Part shown: piece by piece, positions 34,146-46,384 of the stretch
How the letters are laid out: every line of letters begins with the position of its first letter
Numbering within the stretch: the first letter of the stretch is position 1
NCBI RefSeq assembly: GCF_016545825.1
Contig: NC_052619.1
Location: 34,573,803 to 34,637,802 of the forward strand
Direction of reading: 5' to 3'
Origin: Eucalyptus grandis
Lineage: Eukaryota; Streptophyta; Magnoliopsida; Myrtales; Myrtaceae
DNA length: 64,000 nt
The notes under the pieces: generated by a model
What the model was told of the DNA's origin: nothing
Seen by the model: only the letters and a program-made list of their open reading frames with translations
The model's database searches: none
Made by a program: the position numbers and the translations under genes

Positions 34146-34751
34146 AAAAAAAAAAAAAAAAAAAAAACTCATCTATGTCCACTATAACATATCCACTCTC
34201 GTGACGTCTCTCTTAGGCCTTGCCTAGACGAGATCAACTTTTAACATTTAGCTAAATTCTCATTCCAAATATAAGGCTTTATAGAAGAGAGAAGTTGCAG
34301 TTTTTATAGTATGTCCACTTTAATACATTTACTGTAAACTTTTTCTTGTAACAAAAAAACCCTAAAGTTATACCTAAATGATACATTAACCCTCTATTAG
34401 TGTTATGTCGATAATTTTTAAATCAAGATAATGTCATTTTTACATGTTAACACTTTGCTTGCTTTCCAAAGCATTCATAAATGCATATTTTTAGTGATAT
34501 TCATTGATGAAATCTTGATGGAGAGGTAAATTTATCACACAAGTACAAGTTTGAAATTTTTTATATAAAAAAGTTTAGGATACATGTGTCATAGTTTGAG
34601 ATTTTTGGTAGTTTTTTCCTTAAATAAAAAATAAAAGTAATTTAAATATGCACACATCAAATAGCACAAATGTAGTGACGAATAAAAAAAAAGCTATAAT
34701 ATAATTGCCATGGGTTGTGTAGTGATATGTGTAACTAAAACATGGACATAA
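34146..34751. other. AT-rich intergenic sequence
   Basis: Opens with a 20-odd-base A tract at about 34144-34167. No gene recognised. Confidence 0.5.
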
Positions 34752-34919
34752 CAACAATACCGTGAAGTTGTATTGAAACGATGTAATTTAGAAAAATTAG
34801 CTCGTGAACATGAACTCCCAACAAAAAGAAAAAGAAGTAACAAAAAAATTTCTCGTAAAATTAGCGCTTTAAAAGATATTTTTATTTATCATCATTTAAA
34901 ACAAGTTAATTTACAATAA
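34752..34919 (+). other. Unidentified AT-rich open frame without ATG
   Basis: An open frame of 55 codons from just after a TAA to another TAA. It lacks a start codon but has a protein-like composition: YREVVLKRCNLEKLAREHE, then PTKRKRSNKKISRKISALKD and IFIYHHLKQ. Leucine is almost always TTA and third positions are mostly A/T, unlike the PPR gene 260 bp downstream. It could be a fragment of a foreign or organellar-type coding sequence, or chance. I do not recognise the family. Confidence 0.2.
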
Positions 34920-35177
34920 TTTTATATTTAGGTATTTTTGTGGATGATGAAAGAAATTAACAAAAATCCATTTCTCTAAAGCGACTGACATGACCAAAAG
35001 TGGAAAATTCACCTACTTTTGTTGTCTCCATCTCCGTCCCTGTCTGTCTCTGTCTCTGTCTCTCCCAGTCTTCAAAGGCCGTTCCCTCAGATTTTGTTCA
35101 TGTTTTTCCGCGATAACCGATTTCTGTAGACATCAACCGTCAGTTTTCGACTTTTGAATTCAGTTAAACAACCGGTG
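34920..35177 (+). other. Upstream region of PPR gene
   Basis: Contains a CTGTCTCTGT microsatellite-like tract at 35040-35064. No convincing TATA box near the ATG. Confidence 0.4.
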
Positions 35178-37158
35178 ATGCCAAGCAGGAGCTTGCTTCG
35201 CCTTGTAAGAACAATTACAACCCTTACCCCAAAACGCATGCCCCTTCACGCGCCTGCTCCTCAAAGCCCACCTCGTGATTATGTTTACTTCATGAACCGA
35301 GCGCTTGACGATTTGATTAAATCGGGAGATGTCGGGTCTGCCCTCAACATGTTCGACGAAATGCCAGCCCGTAATGGTGTCACTTATAATTTACTCATTT
35401 CTGGGCAGGGCCGACATGGGTTCGCAGAGGCGGCTCTTAGTTTGTACAGTACTATGGTTTCACAAGGAGTTGAAGAAAGTGCGCAGACCTTTTCGACCGT
35501 ACTGAGTATTTGCACGAACGGGGGTTTTTACAGAGAAGGGACGCAAGTTCATTGCAGGGTTGTTTTGCTTGGATTTAGTTCGAATCTGTACATAGGCAGT
35601 GCCCTTGCTGGTCTTTACTTGCATATGGGTCTCGCTGATGTCGCTTTGGTGATTATCCGAGAATTGCCGGAGCGAAGTTTGGCTACATGGAACTTGATTT
35701 TACGTGGATTTTGTGATGTGGGTCGACCAGATTTGTTGTTTGGATTGTTTGGTGAGATGAAAGTTGACGGCTTTGAGCCAAATGGGCTTAGCTTCTGTTA
35801 TATGATTAATGGGTGTGCTACGGAGAAGCTTGTAGATGAAGGCAAGCAACTGCATTGTCAGGTGATAAAGGCTGGATGGGCAGAGTCTCAAATTTTGTTG
35901 CAAATTCTTTGGTGGACTTCTACTCCAGTTGTTGGTGCCTAAATGATGCAAAGCAATCATTTATTTCTCTTCCAGTTGAGGATGTGATTTCCTGGAATTC
36001 CATTGTTTCAGTCTATGCGGGGCACGGGTTATTGCTTGATGCTCTTGAATTGTTCTCCAGGATGCAATTCTGGGGGCAGAGACCTTCTGTCAGATCAATT
36101 GTTGGGTTCTTAAATTTATCCAGTGAAACGCGGAATATTGATCTTGGGAAGCAGATTCACTGCCTTGTCAAAAAATTGGGTTTTGATCAGGGGAGTTTTT
36201 ATGCTCAATCTGCTCTTATTGACATGTATGGAAATGTGGTGAAATTGAGTACTCAATTTCAGCATTTGAGAGTCTTACTGAGAAATGTATGGGTTGCTGC
36301 AATTCACTAATGACGTCTCTATTGCAATGTGGCATGGTAGAAGATGTGGTTGAGTTATTTGGTTTTATGGTTGGTGAGGGGGTTGGTTTTGATGAAGTCT
36401 CTCTTTCGACAATGCTCAAAGCAATATCTATGTCTGCTTGTGGAAGCTTAACGAGCACTGATTTGGTTTGTGGTTGTGCAATAAAATCAGGTTATGAATC
36501 AGACACTGCAGTTTCTTGTTCTTTAATAGATGCATATTCAAGATGGGGTTGCATAGATCTTTCCCATGAGGTCTTTGAGAAAATGGTTTCACCAAATGTC
36601 ACGTGCTTCACGTCGATCATCAGTGCCTACGCCCGCAATGGAATGGGAAGAGAAGGCCTTGAAATGCTTGATGCCATGACTAAAAGGGGTCTAAAACCTG
36701 ATGAGGTGACCTTCCTGGCTGCCCTATTGGGGTGCAGTCACTCGGGGCTTGTTGAAGAAGGAAGATTCCTTTTCTATAATATGACATTCCATCATGGGAT
36801 AAACCCGAACCGGAAGCATTATTCGTGCATGATTGATCTTTTAGGGCGTGCAGGGCTGCTTTCTGAAGCTGAAGAACTGCTGAAACAGGCACCAGAGGAA
36901 GCTGATTGTGCAATGTGGAGCTCATTGTTGAGAAGTTGTAGGGTCCATGGGAATGAAATGGTTGGGAGAAGAGCGGCAGAGAAGTTGACAGAGTTTGAAT
37001 TGGGAGATCCTGCTGTTACGCTTCAAGTATCGAACTTCTATTGTGAAATTGGGGAATATCAGAACTCAATGCAAATAAGAGAAATTGCCATGGGGAAGAA
37101 GATGACAAGGCAGATTGGTCATAGTTTAATAGAGGCCAAGACTCGTAGCCAACATTAG
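35178..37158 (+). CDS. Pentatricopeptide repeat protein, PLS class with E domain (two 1-base frameshifts)
   Basis: Intronless, about 660 residues if both breaks are sequencing errors. PPR proteins bind organellar RNA one base per repeat and act in editing, splicing or stability in mitochondria or plastids. An Arg-rich, acid-free N-terminus (MPSRSLLRLVRTITT) fits a targeting peptide. Repeats show class hallmarks: NMFDEMPARNGVTYNLLISG, GTQVHCRVVLLGF, GKQLHCQVIKAGW, ALELFSRMQFWG, EVFEKMVSPNVTCFTSIISA, HYSCMIDLLGRAGLLSEAE. After CAMWSSLLRSCRVHGNE comes an E-type tail; no DYW deaminase domain. I chose ATG 35178 because no in-frame ATG lies upstream. Frameshift 1 (about 35877-35881, a GGG run) moves from KAGW to VSNFVANSLVDFY. 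Frameshift 2 (about 36229-36233, an AAA run) breaks the DMYGKCG-type motif. Each is one missing base in a homopolymer, and codons either side are otherwise intact. The gene is likely functional, or a very recent pseudogene. Confidence 0.85.
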
Positions 37159-37834
37159 TATCTGGAACTGGCTACACCATTTGTGGAAGTCTACATCTAC
37201 TTGATTAGTTTGCTAAGGCAAGTATGCTTTTGCTTGAAGCCTCGAGTATGCATGGGACAGTAGTAATATTGGCCATTGGCCTTTCGGTCCCGACTGAATT
37301 GACCGACGTCTCTTTTTATATATAGCTAGTCACTGTTATAGGTCATTTTATCTGTTCTTTCTTTAATTTCTCTTTCCTTCGTGGTGGGGTAAGCATGAAG
37401 AGTGCCCATTTGATTTCAGTGACCTCTTACACAATGTACATGTTTGTGAAGAAATTCATGCATATTTGAAGAACAAAGAGCCTTGAATATGATTTCTCTC
37501 TGTGGCAGATTTGATAAATAAATATATATTTTTGGTGCAAAGTGGATTCAATATTTTATTGCTCTCTATTGTGGGGTGGAGGAGTAGACTTGAATATCCA
37601 TAAGCTTTTGACTTATGTTTCTGTCTGCTGGTTGAAGAAGAGTAAAGCAAGGACCAGAGAATTTCCCTTGTACTTTAAGTGTGGAAATGCTCCCTTACCC
37701 CTTCATCGACTTCCAAGCCAAGCCAATGCCCCTTTTTTAGAGAGCTAATCTGCTATTATTAATTTAAAGTGCATGGGTTCACTGCATTTTATGCAAACCA
37801 GTCATCTTGGGAGCAGTTAAGAGTGAAAAATACT
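37159..37834. other. Spacer between PPR and polygalacturonase genes
   Basis: Holds the PPR 3' UTR and the upstream region of the next gene, both on the plus strand and 676 bp apart. The word TATATAGCTAG near 37318 and TATATATTTTTGG near 37524 are possible TATA-like elements. No further gene. Confidence 0.4.
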
Positions 37835-40447
37835 ATGGATAGATTATTTATTTTGTTTCTTAATTTGTTGATGGTGGTTCATGCAGCAGCAAATAAGATT
37901 GAGTATGGGAAGTTTAGCATTCTTGAAGAGTTTGAAAGTTTGCACGTTGAAGAGGAAAATGAAGTCGAAGATCCAGATATTCCATCATGGGCTGGCCAAC
38001 GTGATGGCAAGGTCCTGGTGAACGTGGATAGCTTCGGGGCAGCTGGAGATGGAATATCTGATGATACTCAGGTGCGTATACATATGGTCTCTGGTATTTA
38101 GGCTCTAAGTTTCAAGAGACTTGCTAAGAAAATGTGCTACATATTTGTCTAATGCTTGTTCGAGGAAACTGAATAAATCATCAACCAGTAGGAATAACTG
38201 AAATTAGAACAAGTGAGAGAATTGTCCAATAATATGAAGTACAGCATGTCTAGCAGACTGGTCACTGACTTATCTAGTATTTAGCATCCAAAGTTATCAG
38301 TTTTTTCAGTCCAATTGCTTATTGGTATAGGCCTTCCTAAAGGCATGGGCTATGGCCTGCGCAACACCAAAAGCTGTTTTCTTGGTACCCCCAGGACGCC
38401 GTTATCTAGTCAATGCCACGCGATTCAATGGACCGTGTTCAGATAAGTTAGTCATACAGGTATCTGTTTATCTTCCAAGTGCTATCTTTAAATGTTCTAT
38501 TATCATTGCAATCTTTTCTATTGTTCTTGTCGTTCTTAATGAGATAAACTCCACCTGGATTTTCTTTGACTAAGAATGAACCTATTGGAATTGCAGATAG
38601 ATGGGACAATAGTTGCACCTAACGAGCCCAGTAATTGGGATCCAAAGTCTGCACGAATTTGGCTCGATTTTTATAAGCTAAATGGAGTTCTTTTCCAAGG
38701 CAATGGCATTATTGATGGATCAGGCAGTAAATGGTGGGCTGCATCTTGCAAAAAGAACAAAACAAATGTATTAATTTCTTCACTATACTTGATATGATAT
38801 TTGTCCCAGTTTTTTCAAGATACTAACTTCAGTCTTTAATTTGTGTTAACAGCCTTGCCGAGGTGCACCCACGGTAAGGATCTTTTTCCATTGTCATAGG
38901 CTCATAGTGCCTACATAGAAAACAAATTCATGGCATGAGATTAGTTTTTGCCAGCCATACGTGCAGTTAATGTGACATGAGAGGTTTTTGCAGGCCCTGA
39001 CAATTGATTCTAGCTCATCCATAAAGGTGAAGGGACTCACAATTCAGAACAGCCAACAGATGCATTTTGTGATTTCCCGCTCTGATTCAGTTCGGGTGTC
39101 TGGAGTGCTAGTCTCGGCTCCAGGAGATAGTCCAAACACTGATGGAATCCATATCACTGAATCCACTAATGTTGTCCTCCAAGATTGCAAAATAGGAACA
39201 GGTGACTAAATTCCATTTGTCTGCTCATTTCTCAATGCATAAATGATGAAAAATCAATGCTTACGTTATTTGGATTAACGAGGCATATTGGTTATTCAAA
39301 GAAATATTGTAATGGTAAATACATTCAGGAAAATAAAGTACGGTGCTTCTTGTGTGACTTTCAGGAGATGATTGTGTCTCCATTGTTAATGCTAGCTCCA
39401 ACATTAAAATGAAGAGAATATTCTGTGGACCAGGACATGGAATAAGGTACAGTATTAACATTCTTCTTTGGATGAATGCATCTAGTGCCCTTAACCAACT
39501 CACAGGAGAACAATTTTTGGCAAACAAGAAAAATGCAAGCCTTTATCATCTGAATTTGGGTCTTGATTTTTTTCTTATACTTTATCATCTACGATTCTCT
39601 TAAATAGCATTGGAAGCCTTGGGAAGGACAACTCAACCGGCATTGTCACAAAAGTGGTCCTAGACACAGCATTCCTTAGAGAGACCACCAATGGACTGAG
39701 AATAAAAACTTGGCAGGTAAAACTCCGAAGCATAGATAGGTTAACTGACTTATGTCAGCTTCAGGCATTCATGATTGCATTTCTGAGCTAGCTTCTTCAA
39801 ACAAACCAAAGGATTGACTGGGGGCCTCACTCACCCATCATATAAAGGACATTTGGTCAAATTAATTAAGACAGTGACTCTCACACATTCGCTGGTTTTC
39901 TTTATAGGGTGGATCTGGTTATGTCCGTGCAGTCCGGTTCGACAATGTGAGGATGGAAAATGTTGCGAATCCAATCATTATTGACCAGTTCTATTGTGAT
40001 TCACCAACTACCTGTCAAATTCAGGTAAAGCTCCCAGGTGTTCATCTGTGGCTTTTCTGTGGTCAAACTACAGGAATCCTCTTACCTTGCCAAAACTGAC
40101 TTTTCTTTCTTGCCATATCCCGAACCATTGAAGACGTCAGCTGTGAAAATTAGCCAGATAATGTACCGAACATCACTGGGACCACGAAGAGTGAGCAGGC
40201 CATGAAATTCGCTTGCAGCGACACCGTTCCATGCAGTGACATCGTCCTCAGCAATATCAACCTGGAAAGTGAGGATGTGACTGTGGAGACATACTGCCAC
40301 TCCGCTGAAGGGTTTGGCTATGGTGTTGTGCATCCCTCGGCTGACTGCCTCAGTTCACAAGATAAGGACTTAATTTCTATTGGCTGGGCTCAGGAAGCTG
40401 CGACTGTCCGACCTATCGATGAGCATATTGTTCACACTGAGCTCTGA
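37835..40447 (+). CDS. GH28 polygalacturonase (nine exons, 21-nt microexon, one 1-base frameshift)
   Basis: Secreted pectinase that hydrolyses alpha-1,4-galacturonan in the cell wall. Exons: 37835-38071, 38331-38459, 38597-38767, 38853-38873, 38994-39201, 39365-39446, 39608-39716, 39908-40024, 40134-40447; all introns GT..AG. About 462 residues, usual for plant GH28. A signal peptide (MDRLFILFLNLLMVVHAAA) is followed by VDSFGAAGDGISDDTQ. All four GH28 catalytic motifs are present: SPNTDGIHI, GTGDDC, GPGHGISIGSLG and LRIKTWQGGSGY, supplying the three catalytic aspartates, the histidine and RIK. Exon 4 is only 21 nt (PCRGAPT). In the last exon one A is missing at about 40169 (CGAACATC where the frame needs one more base); reading resumes at TGTTKSEQAMKFACSD. 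The intact remainder suggests a sequencing error. It resembles the Arabidopsis At1g80170-type clade, a weak inference. In-frame ATG 37769 would add 22 residues before the signal peptide. Confidence 0.88.
38853..38873 (+). other. 21-nt microexon (exon 4 of polygalacturonase)
   Basis: CCTTGCCGAGGTGCACCCACG sits between 'gttaacag' and 'gtaagga', in phase 0. It encodes seven residues, PCRGAPT, which normally precede ALTIDSS in this enzyme clade. Skipping it keeps the frame but removes a cysteine. Confidence 0.85.
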
Positions 40448-41330
40448 TCTTTCTTCAAGCAAGTCTTTTGGGGAAAAAAAAAAAAAACTGTCTTATATAG
40501 TTCCATCAATACTAGAAATTGGTAGTAGAGCGGTAGTATTAACTATTGAGGGTTGTTAGAGAAGGTTTGAGGCGCCCAAGTAAATTTTCAAGGGAAAGGG
40601 AGGGTAACGTATAGTCGATGCTTAAACTGCAGTGCAATTTATTCAAGAAGATATCCAATTTATGATTGGGTAATACATACGCAATAAGATGGGAAAATAT
40701 TCTTATGAATGAGATAGTACACAATCTTACTACTACTAAGGCCTTGCTTTTCACTTTGTTTTCCCCTAGGATTACTGTCAAATTCTAGCAGACATTAGAA
40801 TTACTCGTGATGCCCTTTATTTTCTTTTTTGGCAAGTTTCGTTCTCTATTCGATGACCTATAAGTTTGCCAAGAAGAAATTACTTGTAAGGTACTCATGT
40901 CAAGTCTTGGCATTGCTACTAAGTATGTGTGGTTGGCAAAAACGTCGGCTGTTGAGCGAGGATCAATTCATTCTCCGCTACAGCAACAACGAAAGATAAA
41001 CCAAAAAAAAAAAAAAAAAAGACACAACATGTTATAAGACAGCCATGAACATGCCTCTTTTTAAGGCCACCGGAAAATGCAGAAATAGTGACTAGTAAAT
41101 ATATGTTAACACGTTGAACTAGTAACGATGCATGAGATACTTTTTCGATCTGTTGATTCAATCGAATACTTTTTACCCAAGACTAGAAAATAGCGTCTTC
41201 ATATTTTTCCGTTTGGCTGCTCTACCATTTCGTTATCAACCCAGCATACACCTTACGATATTGTACCGGGATGCCAAAAGATTCCCCTCAAATTTCAAGT
41301 TGTATCTTTTAATCTAGTGGATTAAGTATG
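40448..41330. other. 3' flank of polygalacturonase gene
   Basis: Begins with the probable 3' UTR. The rest is AT-rich with no recognised gene or repeat. Confidence 0.45.
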
Positions 41331-41890
41331 GTTTCCATGTATTGAAGTTACCAAAAATGTCTTCAACCTACTATACTTATGCCAATTTAGTCGTAGACTT
41401 TTTAATTTGGCCAAGTACATGCTAAAGTTTTTTACAATTTATTAATGTAGTCAATCTGATCAATTTTTGCCGGAAATCACTTACATGAATGCTAGCCATC
41501 TTACGCGACATCGCCGGCATTAACATGGACAATTTTTGCATTTTTTTTTAAATTTTGTTTGATTTTTTGAATTTTAAATGATTTTTATTCTTTTCTTTTA
41601 TTGTGGTTGGCAAGCGCTTTGACGACCTTGTCGGCCACTAGGCAAGGGCAACACTTGCCTAGCCCTCTTTTAGAATCACTTGAGAGTGACCACCGTTGAA
41701 AAGAAAAGGAAAAAAAAAGAATTTTTAAAAGTTATCAACATTAATATTGGCCATACCACATGTGATGACCAGTGTTGACTAAGATGCCATGTCAGTGCTT
41801 TCTAATCAAAATTGGTCAAAATGACTGCATTGGCAAATTGTTAAAATGTTTAGAATTGAATGAATATGATTAAAATGTTTATAACTTATT
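41331..41890. mobile_element. MULE-like non-autonomous element, diverged
   Basis: Shares the word order of the elements at 46385-46990 and 48774-49612: 'aaaatgtcttcaacc' and 'gccaatttagtcgtag' on the left, 'gccggaaatcac', an interior 'gccttgtcggccac' module, then 'ttggtcaaaatgactgcatt' and 'taaaatgtttagaattgaatg' on the right. The exact ends and target duplication could not be fixed. Confidence 0.45.
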
Positions 41891-44322
41891 TGGCATGAGT
41901 TTGCTTTTTTTTTTTGTTGGTAATTTTCTCGTTTCCATGGCAATTAATATAGTGACACCGAGGTCAAAAGTTTAATTAAGTCGGAAAGGCGACTAAAACT
42001 AATTACAGAAACAGGAGATTTCAGCATCACTTTCGGTAAGGCATAATACTCTCAAGATCATATCAACTGGAAGTTATCTTTTTGCAAATCTATTGCTTCC
42101 ATTCCAAGTGACTTATCTTCAACCAAATCAGAAAGTGGGCTTGAAATTGATTTTCCATTATAAGCTCGAGAGATTAGTTGGCATAAATCATGAAGGGCGA
42201 CTTTGTCGGCTGATCCATCGTCCTTAGCGTATGGAAAAGCAATGTTAATTTGCGTTTAGTATAAATGATCTCCTTGAAGCTTTTTTTTTAAAAAAATAAT
42301 AATTTAAAATATAAGTGAGAAGATTCGACTATTTAAAAACTCATGAAATATCTTATAAATCTTGATTTTTTTTTCTTATTACTGATGATATATAGCTTGT
42401 GTGGTATTGTTGCGACGCGCCTGTTTGCTTCAATCTCCCACTCATGTCTATATATGCACATGTACAATCAAAACTCTGAAATCAAAAGTGGAGCAAGCCT
42501 TGGATTAAAGGAGAAGCAAAAGATAAAAAAGGAGGTGCAAGAAAGAAGTGGGTCCAACCTCCAACCTGTTTAGGAAACGAAGAAAGTATGACAACTTTAG
42601 TGTCTCAAAGGCAATCCGTCGGTACTGAGGCTTTAAGAAGGGGTTTAGTTTAGTTTTTGAGTAGTGCCGTGCAAACAAATCAGAGCGCCTTTTCGTTTTT
42701 CCAGGTAATGATGCACAAATTGGGCATCTTCATGGGTAGCCGATACACGCACTTGATGACACGGTTTTCCTGAGCTCTCCTAGGCTGGCTCGGACCTTTC
42801 GTGGACTGAGCCGAGCTGCAAACCACAAGCAAATGACCTTAGGAAGGCTCTTCAATGCTTAAGTCAGTACATCAGGATTAGTAAAGGAAAGGAGAGAACT
42901 ATGAGAGAGGATCTGCTCAGAGAAAGCCAAAGAAACAGCAAGCGCCAGGGGACTCCCCTGGTGGGGTTCTGAGGAGTCTTTGTGGGCGATGCGCGCTCAA
43001 TGGGCCTTGGGAGCGGAATAAGGCATTATATCACCCAACAGGGTAAGGAGCTGGGCTAACCTGATCGTAGCGTGCTGGCTGCCTTGCCGAGCTGAAAACA
43101 CATTTTGTCATTTGTTTTTTACACTTGTATCGTTCCACAATGTATATGAATTTCTAGCGCATATGATGGCGTTTTGCATTTGGGTCATCTGGGCACACGC
43201 ACTAGGAACCTAAAGCCCAAGTGCCAAGGACTCAGGCACAACCTTTGTGGACGCAGGGACTCGAACTTGGGCGTGGGGACCCAGGCATGGGGATTGGGTT
43301 TCCATGCCCAACCTTGATGGACTCAGGCAAGCGAGCATTGGGGCTTGTGTGCCTGAGCACCATATTGTGGTTGCAGGCTTGGCCTTGATGTATCAAGGCC
43401 TTGGTATTGGGGACTCGATCTTGGACGGCGGGAACTAGCGTTAGAGTTCCTATGCCCAAGCATAGAATTTCTAGTCGAAGCGTCGATATGTGGTCACATT
43501 TTGGAAAATGATTTCTGATTTTTTAAAGAGGAAATCGTGTTCTTGAATTTAGTACACAAATATTTTCCATTGGTTCATTTTCCTAAACGATCTAAATATT
43601 GGAAAATGTTTTTTGCGAAATAATCGGAGCCCAAATGGTTGTTGATATGAAAATATTATTCATTGACTAACTATCAAACGATACAAATGATCGTTTTTAG
43701 AAAAATATTTTTTAAGTCATTCATTTTTTTGCGAAAGAAAGAGAGCCAAAGAGAATGCATTATAGTAGGTTGGAGATAAGAGAATATCTGTATTTATGCC
43801 TCCCATGAGGCACTCAATTCGTTGTGTGATTACTAGTGTGGCGAAGATAAGCACCAAGGGCGATGGGAACATTGATAATTCGAAGGTCATACACTTGGGC
43901 TCTACCTTCTTTCCCACACATTATATTCTAGGTTGGTCTAAAAATGTTCTTTGAATTTCGTGGGATGTTGTGTAGAATATAAAATCACCGGACAAATACA
44001 CAGGACCAGTAAAGAACCGAAAAGATTTATGTAGTTTAATTTGAGTGCTATAACCTATTCCCTGGAGAGAGCCCATCGCAAATTATCCCCTAATTAATTG
44101 GATAATCGCTTACTAACTCAACCATTTTTCAGCCCTAAATTATATTTGGAACCATCGTGTTTTTGAAGAGAGCAACTCAATTTGAATGCAGAACTCACAG
44201 CACAAAATTCACCAGGTTCATTACTCCGCGCATTCAATGAAAGAGCTCCATTGGTAGCTTTCTCGAAAAAATCTACTTTTTCTCGTGTAGCTCCTTCATG
44301 AAAAAGCTATTGAGCCGGGTGG
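41891..44322. other. Intergenic, mixed repeat debris
   Basis: Several GC-richer patches (42700-43100, 43195-43460 with repeated 'cttgggc/ggactcaggc' words) alternate with AT-rich sequence. No frame longer than about 76 codons looks like a protein. 42700-43100 ('ggctcggacctttcgtgg', 'cccaggggactcccctgg'-like palindromes) may be an LTR remnant. No confident call. Confidence 0.35.
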
Positions 44323-44904
44323 AGAAAATATTGAGTACATGAGTTGTAGCCAATTGAGCAAAATATTAATCTATTTTTCTTGCGATACGTCTTGTGCCTA
44401 GGTCCACAGGTCATAAATGTTTAAAACTCTCGCAGCCCCTTTCTCTCTCTTCACTCGCTTCACTCCACTATTGTCAGACACCCTCTCTCTTACTTCCATT
44501 TTTCTCTCTTTCCGCAAAAGGGAAGTGTCATAGGAGAGAGAGTGTTGGAATTTTACATAGAAAATTTGGAGTTTGAGAGAGCAAAAGGAAGAGGCGGTCA
44601 TGATGAAGTCGAAACTGAAATTCGGCTTGGTGGGTCTTGAGCGGACCTTGAAGAGTGAAGAAGAGGCGGCGTCGCGTGAAGACAAGGGAGGGAGAGAGAG
44701 AACGCAGAAAGAGAGAAAAATGGAAGTGGGTAGAGAGAAGATGTCTGACAACGGAAGAGTGAAGCGAAGCTAGTAGAAAGAGAGAAAAAGGCCTGCGAGG
44801 GTTTTAAACATTTCTGACTTGTGGGCCCAAATGCGAGACCTGTTGCAAGATAAATAAGTTAATATTTTGCTGAGTTGGCTATATTTGAATACCCAATATT
44901 TTTC
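44323..44904. mobile_element. Foldback-type element with ~200-bp inverted arms
   Basis: The left arm (44323-44530: 'gagaaaatattgagta', 'caaaatattaatctattttt', 'aaatgtttaaaactctcgca', 'gtcagacaccctctc') pairs with the right arm (44697-44904) in reverse complement over most of its length, leaving a ~165-bp loop. The loop has an open plus frame without similarity to anything I know. Such structures can be transcribed as hairpins and processed to small RNAs. Target duplication not resolved. Confidence 0.7.
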
Positions 44905-45013
44905 TAGTGAGGGCAGCCAAAAGGTAAAATTCCTTTTGTATGACCATAATGAAGGAAAGTGAAACTTCCACTAGTCTCTTTCTTAGATAAGACTAACAAA
45001 TTTGAATAGTAAT

Positions 45014-45607
45014 TAGGGATTGATGGTTTCAAGTTCAAAATAGGTTCCATATAGAACTTGAAACTTATTCATTAGAACAGTTTCTTCATTTTTTTCGAAG
45101 CTAGAATCTGCTTTACATATCTTAGAACTCAAAATTATCCCATCACAGGTTCTAGTATCTATTTAGATTTCGCATATATCATTTATTGAACGATTATAGT
45201 GAATTAAAACTTTTAATGATCATAACTTATTACTATAATTCATTGACCATAAAGATACACAAAAAATATGAGCATTAATAAAGTAAAAGTTTCAATCATA
45301 AAATAGAAGTTTAGACTAATGTTTCTATATTATACACTCATTATTGAACATCATAAAATATTGCAAAATAGCACAAATACATGAACTAAGAAAAATATTA
45401 AAACTTATTCCAAGTTTTAGGTTAAAGTTTATAGATTTCAAGTTTTAGGTTCCTCTAACTAAAAACTTGGAATCGACACATTGAAACGAGTTTATCATTT
45501 TTTAGAATCTGAAACTTATTCTACATACCTTGAAACCTGGAAACTACAAGTTCCATCGATCCAGTTCTTCAGCTTCAAGTTCTACTATAGAATCATTCTT
45601 GTCCCTA
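45014..45607. mobile_element. hAT-like MITE
   Basis: Perfect 8-bp target duplication ATAGTAAT (45006-45013 and 45608-45615). The ends TAGGGATTGATGG and (reverse complement of the right end) TAGGGACAAGAATGAT are short imperfect inverted repeats. The interior is rich in 'gaacttgaaac'/'aagttcc' words in both orientations. No coding capacity. Confidence 0.75.
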
Positions 45608-46384
45608 ATAGTAATCTCCAACAATCCACTCTTGATATACAAATAAAGAGAATTCTAATGCAATTATAATTTTTTTGGACTTTGATCCTAATAGAATCAA
45701 TTTAACAAATCAATTTACATCCTCCAATTAGATTAGGTCTAGGGCTCAAACTTGAGAGAAATCTCGAGACTTAATTTAACAATTCTTTATCTTGGCTTGA
45801 TGTTTGCAAACAAAACATAGTGTTCAAAATTCATACCGGCTCTTCCAACACTCCAACAGACACTCATTTTCCACAAATGTCAGCGATTTTTTTTGTCAAA
45901 ATTAACCTAATGGGCTACATTGTAAATAATCAAAGGGTGTAGGACTGAATGGGCTGCAATTGAAAAGTTTAGGATGAATTTGCCGCTTTACAATAGATTA
46001 GGATTTTTTGAACAATTCTCCCTTTAACGGATTCTTTTTAGCACTTCACCAATTCACTACTACAAAGCTGCTCTACGATTACATTCGAAGACATAAAGTC
46101 CTTCCTTTTAAGAGTGAAAACAAAATTACAAAAAGATAATTACTTAGGATATGGTGCAAAGTTTGGTTTTTTGGGGTAGAGACAAGCCTAGAAGGCCTGG
46201 AGGTAGCAGATTGAAAAGCCATATTAAATTGAGGTCAAACATTCAGATTCATTGATGTTATCAATACGGTAAGTGGGGCACTACAGAAGAAATCATCCGA
46301 AGCACAATCATCAAGGAGTTAAGGTGGCATTTGCAAGCGAGTGTGTTGTTACTAAAGCAAAATAGTTCCAAGGGAAATTGTTTA
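45608..46384. other. AT-rich intergenic sequence
   Basis: No gene or delimitable repeat recognised. Confidence 0.45.
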
